A stretch of 14,011 nt of DNA from contig CAZQVE010000010.1 of NCBI GenBank assembly GCA_964596695.1, positions 1 to 14,011 of the forward strand, given 5' to 3'. Below, one piece after another: positions 1-5,180 of this stretch. This DNA comes from UBA2112 sp964596695. Lineage in GTDB: Bacteria; Patescibacteriota; Saccharimonadia; Saccharimonadales; Saccharimonadaceae. Both the position numbers and the translations under genes were made by a program. The notes beneath the pieces were generated by a model, which saw only the letters and a program-made list of their open reading frames with translations, had not been told where the DNA came from and ran no database searches. Each line of letters opens with the position of its first letter. Positions within the stretch are counted from its first letter, which is position 1.

Positions 1-37
1 CCTGGCAATCCGGGTTCGATTCCCGGTGAGATCACCA
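1..37 (+). tRNA. 3' end of a tRNA gene (truncated by window edge), CCA encoded
   Basis: The T arm is complete: stem CCGGG at 10-14, loop TTCGATT at 15-21, stem CCCGG at 22-26. It is followed by seven acceptor bases TGAGATC (27-33), discriminator A34 and an encoded CCA (35-37). The anticodon lies outside the window, so the isotype cannot be read. The 5' acceptor strand should read GATCTCA. A terminator hairpin begins directly after the CCA. Confidence 0.85.
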
Positions 38-72
38 AGAAAAATACCCATCTTCGGATGGGTATTTTTCTT
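37..72 (+). terminator. Bidirectional intrinsic terminator after the tRNA
   Basis: A perfect 16-bp stem (37-52 with 57-72) is capped by a TTCG tetraloop at 53-56. The outer part is A-rich on the left and T-rich on the right, so it can act as a terminator on either strand. It starts at the last base of the tRNA. Confidence 0.8.
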
Positions 73-94
73 GGATGATGCTCGCGCGGCGAAT

Positions 95-139
95 CGAACC
101 CGGGTGCGCGATACAAAGTATCGCGTGAATCCGGGTTCG
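95..139. repeat. Inverted repeat built from T-arm-like sequence
   Basis: CGAACCCGG (95-103) pairs with CCGGGTTCG (131-139). Inside it GCGCGATAC (106-114) pairs with GTATCGCGT (118-126) around an AAA loop. The right arm plus its flank (128-139) is identical to bases 7-18 of the tRNA, so a tRNA piece is present in both orientations. Weak pairing (TGCT/AGCA) continues outward to about 80-148. Confidence 0.55.
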
Positions 140-154
140 GCGCAGCACAGTGAA

Positions 155-183
155 ATTCTGGAAAAGTTTACTTTTGCCAGAAT
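155..183. repeat. Hairpin between tRNA-end copies 1 and 2
   Basis: ATTCTGGAAAAG (155-166) pairs with CTTTTGCCAGAAT (171-183) around a TTTA loop, with one unpaired base. It is followed by a purine-rich stretch with repeated GGAGCG (190-215), up to the second tRNA-end copy. Role unknown. Confidence 0.45.
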
Positions 184-234
184 GAGCAAGCGGAGGAGCG
201 GAGTGAAACGGAGCGATGTCCCGGTGAGATCACC

Positions 235-275
235 ATAGAAAATAGCTCATGCCTTAGGTATGAGCTATTTTCTAT
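235..275. terminator. Bidirectional terminator-like hairpin after tRNA-end copy 2
   Basis: A 19-bp stem (235-253 with 257-275, one G-T pair) has a TTA loop. It begins at the final A of the second tRNA-end copy, just as the hairpin at 37-72 follows the real tRNA. The outer stem bases resemble the first terminator (AGAAAATA), while the inner bases differ. Confidence 0.65.
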
Positions 276-391
276 AGGCGAATTTATTCGCAGGAATTGA
301 ACACCGAAGGGTTCGACTATTGTCAAATCTATGATTTTACAGTTGCTAGCCGATGTTCGCCGCTAGAATAGCGAGAACATCGAAGCGTTGG
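276..391. other. Non-coding spacer with T-arm-like hairpin and IR, no gene seen
   Basis: A small imperfect hairpin (299-314, GAACACC/GGGTTC) again carries T-arm-like sequence in inverted orientation. A second inverted repeat pairs CGATGTTC (351-358) with GAACATCG (375-382), with a further partial inner stem. The layout resembles the preceding spacer: tRNA end, hairpin, inverted T-arm-like piece, hairpin, tRNA end. No open frame with a start signal was found. Confidence 0.4.
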
Positions 392-449
392 ACCGGTGAG
401 ATCACCAAGCACGAGCACTTTACGTAGGCAGAATGGCTCTGCTTATACA

Positions 450-478
450 TTGCAATTTTATTATGTTTATGCTATAAT
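450..478 (+). promoter_or_regulatory. Sigma70-type promoter for the 149-aa gene
   Basis: TTGCAA (450-455), a 17-bp spacer, then a perfect TATAAT (473-478). Transcription would begin near 485, giving a leader of about 74 nt that contains a small hairpin (ATCTCT 486-491 with AGAGAT 499-504). Confidence 0.7.
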
Positions 479-558
479 TATAAGAATCTCTATTGATGAG
501 AGATCAGTGGAGAACCTTGACAACCGGACTATACCAGTCAACTACCGAAGGAGCAATC

Positions 559-1008
559 GTGACTTTCGAGGAAATTACCGAAGCGGTTAAAACCGCCTCC
601 AGTCCCGAGGAAGCAGCGGCGATTTATTTCGCCGTCTCGATCAGAGACAGCATCAAGTTCAACAAGGAGCTTGAAGAGCGTTTCCCTGATCCGCCAGAAA
701 TTGCAGAACTCTGCACACCCACCGAGTACCCAGCCGAAGAAGAGATCGATGCCCTGAAACGCGCGTTGATCGCACATCTTCCTGCGGGCATTCAGGCGTA
801 CGCCACCCACCCTGTGGATATGGCGCGACGATCGGGGTTCGCCCTTTCTACGGGATTCGATCCTGAGTGCTTGATGGATCAGCTCATCACTCTCGCTGGA
901 ATTGCCCCCGACAGCAGTATCAAGCAATTCTTGCCAGCGACCACCCTGCGGTTGCTGCCAACCGTCGTTTTCTCGCACCAGAGACTCATCTGGGGCGAGG
1001 GGAACTGA
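559..1008 (+). CDS. Hypothetical 149-aa protein (accessory)
   Basis: No family recognised. The start is the GTG at 559, because AAGGAG at 548-553 sits 5 nt upstream; the same frame opens earlier (TTG 493) but without a ribosome site. The product is acidic at its N-terminus (FEEITEAV, then a helical run SSPEEAAAIYFAV), with a proline-rich patch near residue 45 and a hydrophobic C-terminal half. No signal peptide or clear membrane segment is seen, so it is probably cytosolic. The gene stands alone: its own promoter lies at 450-478, and the next gene has a separate promoter. Its position right after the third tRNA-end copy suggests cargo of an integrated element. Function unknown. Confidence 0.8.
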   Translation: MTFEEITEAVKTASSPEEAAAIYFAVSIRDSIKFNKELEERFPDPPEIAELCTPTEYPAEEEIDALKRALIAHLPAGIQAYATHPVDMARRSGFALSTGFDPECLMDQLITLAGIAPDSSIKQFLPATTLRLLPTVVFSHQRLIWGEGN

Positions 1009-1010
1009 TC

Positions 1011-1110
1011 GTGAATATGGCAGCTGGTATCTATAGTCCGGTTGTCATATTCACTTTGTGCATTTGAAGAGTGTATAAAGTGAATAACACACAGTTCTAT
1101 TCAATGCACA
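1011..1110. promoter_or_regulatory. Cluster of alternating GTGAATA / TATTCAC half-sites
   Basis: GTGAATATG (1011-1019) is inverted at 1046-1054, and TATTCACTTT (1048-1057) is inverted again at 1077-1086. The loop sequence 1057-1068 can also pair with 1100-1110. These pairings exclude one another. In RNA this could be an alternating structure after the first gene's stop codon; in DNA it could be a multi-site operator upstream of the lipoprotein promoter. None of the stems has a T-tract, so a simple terminator is unlikely. Confidence 0.4.
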
Positions 1111-1169
1111 GGGGTACATAAACTCACTAATTTATTGTGACAGGTGAGACTGAATGGCACGGCACAAGC

Positions 1170-1198
1170 TTGTTACTGATAAATATCTGAGGTATACT
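1170..1198 (+). promoter_or_regulatory. Sigma70-type promoter for the lipoprotein gene
   Basis: TTGTTA (1170-1175), a 17-bp spacer, then TATACT (1193-1198). Transcription near 1205 gives a 30-nt leader with AGGAGGTG at 1222-1229. This excludes the in-frame start at 1154, which lies upstream of the promoter. Confidence 0.7.
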
Positions 1199-1234
1199 GG
1201 GCAAATCCGATTCCCGACTATAGGAGGTGGGCAC

Positions 1235-1915
1235 ATGAAAGGGCGGAAGTTCCTTTTGTTGCCTTGTGCCGCTGTCGCGGCGCTTACATTGGCCGCGTGT
1301 GGTGGCGGAGGTGATTCTGGCGTCCTGGGGACGACCGGAGCACCGACACTGACGCCGATCACGCCGACAGAAACTGTCACGGCGCCGCCATCGACAGTAA
1401 CGGTCACGAAGCCAGCTCCACCGACGGAGACGGCTCACACGATGAATCCACCGGTGGATCCGTGTGTCGAAGGCAATGTCGACCCGTCGACGTGGAACAC
1501 GGCAGATGACGTGTACCAGTTCGATTCGCCTGACGCCCAGATCGTCGATATCCGACAGGGTCGTCACGAGTGCTTCGACCAGATCACGTTCGTCGTCGAC
1601 TCTCCAGGTGACGTCGGCTACTCGGTCGGCTATACCGATGGTGATGTCGCTGCAATGGGTAGCGGACTCCCGGTGCCTGTCGCAGGTGATGCGTCGTTGA
1701 ACGTCGTCATCACGGCCGATGTACCGGTGCCGGATTTGTTCGTGGGTTACGACGTGTCACCCGGCATGCCGGCTCTGAAGCAAGTCAAGTATGTCGCGAG
1801 CGACCGCTACAAGACGCAGTTCGCAGTTGGCACCGCTGGTCACACTCCGGTCGCGGCGGAACATTTCCGCAGCGGTGACAAGACGCTCGTGGTGGTCTAC
1901 GTCGCTCACGAGTGA
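1235..1915 (+). CDS. Lipoprotein with actinobacterial AMIN-like domain
   Basis: The 226-aa product starts at ATG 1235 behind a strong AGGAGGTG. It has a lipoprotein signal (MKGRKF, a hydrophobic run, lipobox LAAC with Cys22), a Gly linker, a Thr/Pro-rich stretch (about 30-65), then one domain (about 95-226). The domain pattern (VDIRQGRHECFDQITF, GYSVGY, a later QVKYV, and a C-terminal LVVVYVAHE strand) matches what I know of the AMIN-like domain of actinobacterial lipoproteins, whose role is not settled. The protein should be anchored outside the membrane. By eye, codons are rich in GTC, GAC, ACG and CCG, more GC-biased at third positions than the core genes here. With its own promoter and terminator it forms a single-gene unit. 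Transfer from an actinobacterial host is plausible but is inference. Confidence 0.85.
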   Translation: MKGRKFLLLPCAAVAALTLAACGGGGDSGVLGTTGAPTLTPITPTETVTAPPSTVTVTKPAPPTETAHTMNPPVDPCVEGNVDPSTWNTADDVYQFDSPDAQIVDIRQGRHECFDQITFVVDSPGDVGYSVGYTDGDVAAMGSGLPVPVAGDASLNVVITADVPVPDLFVGYDVSPGMPALKQVKYVASDRYKTQFAVGTAGHTPVAAEHFRSGDKTLVVVYVAHE

Positions 1916-1923
1916 CACCCAGA

Positions 1924-1968
1924 GACCCCGTTTGTGTAGTTTATGCTACACAAACGGGGTCGCTTTAG
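1924..1968 (+). terminator. Intrinsic terminator after the lipoprotein gene
   Basis: A perfect 16-bp stem (1924-1939 with 1946-1961), loop TTTATG, followed by the T-rich tail GCTTTAGTTT. It starts 9 bp after the stop codon. Confidence 0.85.
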
Positions 1969-1982
1969 TTTGAACGCCCGAA

Positions 1983-2011
1983 TTGACAGTATGCCTATAA
2001 GGTAGTATGGT
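1983..2011 (+). promoter_or_regulatory. Sigma70-type promoter for the 98-aa membrane protein
   Basis: Consensus TTGACA (1983-1988), a 17-bp spacer, then TATGGT (2006-2011). It places transcription start near 2018, 33 nt before the ATG. Confidence 0.7.
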
Positions 2012-2050
2012 AAAAACATCACGTCCCCATGATCGAGAGGAGAGAGGGAT

Positions 2051-2347
2051 ATGAACAAGGGTATGTACCGAGGAAAGCCGATGAATCCAGCCATGGAACA
2101 CGTCAACGACCTCCTCTATCCCCTCCGGAAGCAAATGCCGAGGGAGTTCAAGGAGTCGAAGGGGCATCGGCTATCGTTCGTGGTGGCTGTCGTATCGATT
2201 GCTGCCGTGCTTGTCTTCATGGGACTCTCGGTTGTCCGTCTGTACCACACATATGGCGAACCGTCATCGGCGCAATCGACAGTTGAGACTTCGCAGGTGG
2301 TGGCAACGCCGGCGCAGGTCGCGAACGTCACGAACCACGCCGGGTAG
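2051..2347 (+). CDS. Small single-pass membrane protein (hypothetical, 98 aa)
   Basis: The ATG at 2051 follows a purine-rich ribosome site (GGAGAGAGGG, 2039-2048). Residues 1-40 are hydrophilic and basic, 41-63 form one clear membrane helix (LSFVVAVVSIAAVLVFMGL), and 66-98 form a short Ser/Thr/Val/Ala-rich tail. The basic N-terminal side suggests it stays in the cytoplasm with the tail outside. No family is recognised. Like its upstream neighbours it is a single-gene unit, bounded by a promoter at 1983 and a strong terminator at 2363-2402, and it belongs to the accessory block between the tRNA and pyk. Confidence 0.75.
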   Translation: MNKGMYRGKPMNPAMEHVNDLLYPLRKQMPREFKESKGHRLSFVVAVVSIAAVLVFMGLSVVRLYHTYGEPSSAQSTVETSQVVATPAQVANVTNHAG

Positions 2348-2362
2348 TTCGGCGTCGTACAC

Positions 2363-2410
2363 AGGTCCGACCAGCACGATAATATTCGTGCTGGTCGGAC
2401 CTTACTTACT
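2363..2410 (+). terminator. Intrinsic terminator before pyk
   Basis: A perfect 17-bp stem (2363-2379 with 2386-2402), loop TAATAT, followed by T-rich TACTTACTTTT. It isolates the accessory block from pyruvate kinase. Confidence 0.85.
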
Positions 2411-2427
2411 TTTAACAGATGTCATTA

Positions 2428-2436
2428 TGATACAAT
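2428..2436 (+). promoter_or_regulatory. Extended -10 promoter giving a leaderless pyk mRNA
   Basis: TG-A-TACAAT at 2428-2436 is an extended -10 box; no convincing -35 at 17 bp is seen. The ATG of pyk begins 6 nt after the hexamer, at the expected transcription start, and there is no Shine-Dalgarno site. Translation of a leaderless message is inferred. Confidence 0.55.
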
Positions 2437-2442
2437 GGACAC

Positions 2443-3864
2443 ATGAGCGTCCTTTTTAAGCGAACGAAAATCCTTGCCTCCGTCGGTCCACCAATCAATA
2501 GCCCGGAGATGATTGAACAAATAATCAACGCTGGTGTGAATGGCTTTCGTCTGAATTTTAGTCATGCAAAGTACGAGGAGTGCGACCGCGTGATTCCATG
2601 GATTCGCGAAGCAAGCGAGAAAAAGGGCAAGCCCGTAGCGATCTTGCAGGATTTGCAAGGACCGAAGATCCGCCTTGGTAATCTGACACAAAACGTAGAG
2701 GTAAAACAGGGTGACGAACTGGCGCTTGCGTATGACGCGGAGCATGACGGCGGGCAAACGCTGCCGGTTCAATATAACCTCGCCGAAAAGGTAAAGCCAG
2801 GCGAGTCGCTCTATGTGTTCGACGGCAAAGTGCGTACGACAGTTATGGCGGTCAAAGACGAAAAAACAATTACCGTACGGGTAGAAAACGACGGCGTATT
2901 GATGAGTCGCAAAGGAATTAATCTGCCCGATACCGACTTTGGCGGCGATATCTTGACGCATAAAGACTTGAAAGACCTGGAATACGGCGCCGACAAAGAT
3001 ATCGACTATGTGGCGCTTTCTTTCGTGCAATCAGCTGACGATATCAATAATTTGCGCCAGATTTTGCTTAGTCACGGTTCGACGGCGCAAATCGTTGCCA
3101 AGATTGAGACGAAAGCTGCTATCAAGGGTGACGAGCTGGAGAAGATCGTTCGTGCCAGCGACGGTGTTATGGTGGCGCGCGGTGACTTAGCGGTCGAGGC
3201 GGGCGCCGAGGTGGTACCGATCGTTCAGCGCAAGATCATAGCGCTCTGCCGTAAGTATGGCAAACTGTCTATCGTTGCCACGCAGATGATGGCAAGTATG
3301 GTTGACGCCCCCGAACCGACTCGCGCCGAGGTGAGTGATGTCGCCAGTGCTGTCGTACAAGGAGCCGATACGGTCATGCTTAGTGACGAGACGGCTAATG
3401 GTCGGTATCCTATTGAGGCTGTCACGGCCATGAAAAAAGTCATTCTCTATACTCAGGAACACACCGGTGTTGCGCCGTTAACTGATATATTAAGGGGCAA
3501 GAAGTCTACCCGCGATGCGATTAGTCTGTCGGTGGTTGGTTTGGCCGACCAAGTAGGCGCGACGGCGATCATAGCAGAGACGAAGTCCGGCGGGACGGCT
3601 GCCAATATAGCTGCTCATAGACCCGACCTACCAATCATCAGTGTCACGAGCGAACCGCGCGCGGCGCAGCAGCTTGCACTGAGTTATGCAAACAAGTCAT
3701 ATGTACGGCCAGACGGCGAAAAGGCCGGCCTGAAACTAGCCAAACAGTTGCAAGAAAATGACTTTTTTGGTGATAAATCACCGGTAACTGTCGTTATCGT
3801 CAGCGGCCGCCAGCCGGGACTTGTCGGCGGGACGGATACGATTAGAGTAAGAGTTCTAGAGTAA
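2443..3864 (+). CDS. pyk: Pyruvate kinase
   Basis: The 473-aa protein catalyses phosphoenolpyruvate + ADP to pyruvate + ATP, the last step of glycolysis, in the cytosol. Length is normal for the family. Visible motifs: N-terminal RTKILASVGP; GVNGFRLNFSHA near residues 30-40; ILQDLQGPKIRLG at the start of the B-domain region; VAKIETK holding the catalytic Lys; GVMVARGDLAVE for Mg/substrate binding; TQMMASM; and PTRAEVSDVASAV. The family's usual MLSGETA reads MLSDETANG here, a variant I associate with CPR enzymes. The C-terminal domain (about 355-473) is complete. The ATG at 2443 coincides with the predicted transcription start. The gene is flanked by accessory genes on both sides, while the related pgk-tpiA pair starts 1.3 kb downstream. 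Confidence 0.96.
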   Translation: MSVLFKRTKILASVGPPINSPEMIEQIINAGVNGFRLNFSHAKYEECDRVIPWIREASEKKGKPVAILQDLQGPKIRLGNLTQNVEVKQGDELALAYDAEHDGGQTLPVQYNLAEKVKPGESLYVFDGKVRTTVMAVKDEKTITVRVENDGVLMSRKGINLPDTDFGGDILTHKDLKDLEYGADKDIDYVALSFVQSADDINNLRQILLSHGSTAQIVAKIETKAAIKGDELEKIVRASDGVMVARGDLAVEAGAEVVPIVQRKIIALCRKYGKLSIVATQMMASMVDAPEPTRAEVSDVASAVVQGADTVMLSDETANGRYPIEAVTAMKKVILYTQEHTGVAPLTDILRGKKSTRDAISLSVVGLADQVGATAIIAETKSGGTAANIAAHRPDLPIISVTSEPRAAQQLALSYANKSYVRPDGEKAGLKLAKQLQENDFFGDKSPVTVVIVSGRQPGLVGGTDTIRVRVLE

Positions 3865-3870
3865 ACGAAA

Positions 3871-3901
3871 TTGAGCCCGCCGCGAAGGAGCGGGGGCTCA
3901 A
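3871..3901 (-). terminator. Terminator of the 247-aa minus-strand gene (repeat copy 1)
   Basis: TTGAGCCC pairs with GGGCTCAA and, inside a one-base bulge, CCGC pairs with GCGG, with loop GAAGGA. On the minus strand it is followed by TTTCGTTT. It also lies just after the pyk stop and may stop convergent transcription. It is part of a 44-bp direct repeat (3871-3914 = 4761-4804). Confidence 0.7.
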
Positions 3902-3914
3902 CTTCGAGACGGGC
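3871..3914. repeat. 44-bp direct repeat, copy 1
   Basis: It is identical base for base to 4761-4804. It holds the terminator hairpin plus a 13-bp extension (CTTCGAGACGGGC at 3902-3914). Both copies sit directly downstream of minus-strand accessory genes. Confidence 0.9.
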
Positions 3915-3929
3915 TCGTTGATGTTGGAG

Positions 3930-4673
3930 CTAGCCGCCAATCTTTCCAATCAGCTCGGCGTGCATCTCGGGTGTCATGACCATGGTCGCGTGCAAGACGC
4001 CGGCGTGGTTACCGCCCATGTTCCAACCGATCCATCCGGTCAGTCCGGATGGTGTAGGATTACCATTCCAGGATGACTCAGTCACCGTGTCGGTGCATTG
4101 TTTGCTCAACACCAGGTTCCTGATGACAGGTCTGCAGTCGAGCATGTCGTGTCGGACTTGGTGTTGACCCCTGAAAAAGTCATTCATGTTCACGTCGGGC
4201 AGGTCGTATATCGCCTCTTTGTCGGGCATATCAAACGAGATTGAGGGTGGTTGCGTCCTGCTCTCGATGATGGTGCGCAGTGAGTTCGGGGGTGTTTGGA
4301 TGTCCCACGATTTGCCATCGACGACGAACACTAGGTTGTATCTGCCCAGTGAGGTCATTGGATAGGCTACGCCCTCCTCGAAACCAAATTGCTGCTTTGC
4401 AACCTGGGCATCGGTGACGGGTGAGTTCTCCCAATGGTTGAACGCTCCACACGCGTACGTCAGCAGGTTGATGACGACGAGGTAGAACGAGACGGCAAGT
4501 ATGCGGCACGCTCTCTTCTCCCATTTCTTGGGATTGGGGAAGACCAGCCTCGCCAACAGTCTGCCGGGCACGACGAAAATGAATATGTACATTGCGATGG
4601 TGGCAAATACCCACCACGACCATACAAACATATTGCTCCAATTTCTGTAGTTGCGTCCTATAGAAAAAGCCAC
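3930..4673 (-). CDS. Two-helix membrane protein, hypothetical (247 aa)
   Basis: No family recognised. Two hydrophobic helices (about 16-39 and 58-77) are separated by a basic loop (PNPKKWEKR), which suggests a cytoplasmic loop. A large C-terminal domain (78-247), probably extracytoplasmic, contains Cys180 and Cys193, Trp-rich patches and the ending GWIGWNMGGNHAGV...MTPEMHAELIG. The start chosen is GTG at 4673, with GGGGAG 9 nt upstream and a promoter at 4702-4729; an ATG at 4631 (residue 15, nearby GGAG) would also preserve both helices. It ends at the 44-bp repeat terminator. It reads against pyk and pgk and separates them, and its third positions look GC-rich. It is probably an acquired envelope protein; function unknown. 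Confidence 0.8.
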   Translation of the reverse strand: MAFSIGRNYRNWSNMFVWSWWVFATIAMYIFIFVVPGRLLARLVFPNPKKWEKRACRILAVSFYLVVINLLTYACGAFNHWENSPVTDAQVAKQQFGFEEGVAYPMTSLGRYNLVFVVDGKSWDIQTPPNSLRTIIESRTQPPSISFDMPDKEAIYDLPDVNMNDFFRGQHQVRHDMLDCRPVIRNLVLSKQCTDTVTESSWNGNPTPSGLTGWIGWNMGGNHAGVLHATMVMTPEMHAELIGKIGG

Positions 4674-4701
4674 AGGTTGCGGCTCCCCAGGAATGGATAT
4701 A

Positions 4702-4729
4702 TTTATACATATTTATGCATAGAACACAA
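4702..4729 (-). promoter_or_regulatory. Sigma70-type promoter for the 247-aa gene
   Basis: On the minus strand: TTGTGT (4729-4724), a 16-bp spacer, TATAAA (4707-4702). Start near 4695 gives a leader of about 21 nt with GGGGAG. Confidence 0.55.
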
Positions 4730-4760
4730 GACACTTTATCTGAAAGTGCGCATAAAAAAG

Positions 4761-4804
4761 TTGAGCCCGCCGCGAAGGAGCGGGGGCTCAACTTCGAGAC
4801 GGGC
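4761..4804. repeat. 44-bp direct repeat, copy 2, with intrinsic terminator
   Basis: It is identical to 3871-3914. The hairpin at 4761-4791 is followed on the minus strand by TTTTTT (4760-4755), a textbook intrinsic terminator for the small gene ending at 4813. Perfect identity over 44 bp, including bases outside the stem, implies recent duplication or common delivery. Confidence 0.9.
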
Positions 4805-4812
4805 CAGGGCGT

Positions 4813-4977
4813 TCAAAAAAGAAATCCCAATAAGAGGAGGGTGCAGAGGAGACCCAGGAACATAACGGTAGAGGCAAAAGGCACTGGTGCGCTACACGCC
4901 TTATCGATCTGCTCTTGTTCCCATTCGGTGAATCCGTCTGGGTCTTCGACATCCCATTTGTTCAATTCATTCGACAT
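4813..4977 (-). CDS. Small C-terminally anchored membrane protein (54 aa)
   Basis: The start is ATG at 4977, with GAGGTGAGG (4995-4987) 9 nt upstream. The frame stays open to 5043, but that codon lies in the -35 region of the promoter and cannot be used. The N-terminal 30 residues are acidic (EDPDGFTEWEQEQID) and the last 20 form one hydrophobic helix (MFLGLLCTLLLLGFLF) reaching the C-terminus, a tail-anchor-like arrangement. No family is recognised. Promoter, ribosome site and terminator are all well formed, so the gene is very likely real despite its size. It shares its terminator sequence with the neighbouring 247-aa gene, which suggests that the two arrived together. Confidence 0.75.
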   Translation of the reverse strand: MSNELNKWDVEDPDGFTEWEQEQIDKACSAPVPFASTVMFLGLLCTLLLLGFLF

Positions 4978-5014
4978 CCTGATTTTCCTCACCTCGACGA
5001 CAGAATGTAGTGAT

Positions 5015-5043
5015 ATTATACTACATAATAGTGCGTTTGCCAA
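5015..5043 (-). promoter_or_regulatory. Sigma70-type promoter for the 54-aa gene
   Basis: On the minus strand: TTGGCA (5043-5038), a 17-bp spacer, perfect TATAAT (5020-5015). Start near 5008, leader about 31 nt. Confidence 0.8.
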
Positions 5044-5180
5044 TTATTATAAAAATATACCAACAAAACAAATTTCTGGTAATAAGAGAAGAAATCGATT
5101 ATTATCATGATAGATAAAAGTAACAATTAACGGTTTTTACATAGTAAAAATTAGAAATTGAGATTTGAGATTTAGATAGG
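5044..5180. other. AT-rich intergenic region upstream of pgk
   Basis: This is the most AT-rich stretch of the window. It contains a small palindrome TTTTTAC-ATA-GTAAAAA (5134-5150) and a tandem GAGATTT (5160-5172). It must carry the pgk promoter, but no -35/-10 pair stands out clearly. No gene seen. Confidence 0.4.

Larger units (their letters stand above)
21..407 (+). repeat. Three direct copies of the tRNA 3' end (candidate att core)
   Basis: The 15-mer CCGGTGAGATCACCA occurs at 23-37 inside the real tRNA, at 221-235 and at 393-407. The first two copies share a 17-mer (21-37 and 219-235). Spacing is 198 and 172 bp. Copies 2 and 3 have no cloverleaf upstream and no GATCTCA partner for the acceptor strand, so they are only tRNA ends. 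Site-specific integration of elements at tRNA genes leaves direct repeats of exactly this kind. No integrase is visible in the window, so the att interpretation is inference. Confidence 0.6.

Noticed and set aside
73..150. A complete minus-strand tRNA gene suggested by GGGTTCGATTC
   Set aside because: The T stem would pair only 3 of 5 bases, and no 7-nt anticodon loop with T33 was found.
26..238. 70-codon open frame across the tRNA end and repeats
   Set aside because: It runs through the tRNA terminus, terminator and inverted repeats, with no ribosome site or protein-like pattern.
396..590. 64-codon open frame over the third tRNA-end copy
   Set aside because: It spans the promoter at 450-478 and the start of the 149-aa gene in another frame.
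538..978. 146-codon minus-strand frame opposite the 149-aa gene
   Set aside because: The plus frame has promoter and Shine-Dalgarno; the minus frame has neither and reads as an Arg/Gly-rich shadow.
1048..1110. H-type pseudoknot formed by the overlapping inverted repeats
   Set aside because: The first connecting loop would have zero nucleotides across an 11-bp stem, which is sterically unlikely; alternating hairpins or DNA sites are more plausible.
1127..1567. Minus-strand frames opposite the lipoprotein gene
   Set aside because: Arg-rich antisense of a GC-rich gene, without start signals.
2425..3030. 201-codon minus-strand frame opposite pyk
   Set aside because: It is antisense to unmistakable pyruvate kinase sequence.
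4434..5110. Plus-strand frames of 131-143 codons opposite the minus accessory genes
   Set aside because: They cross the promoters and the terminator repeat of the minus genes and have no recognisable product.
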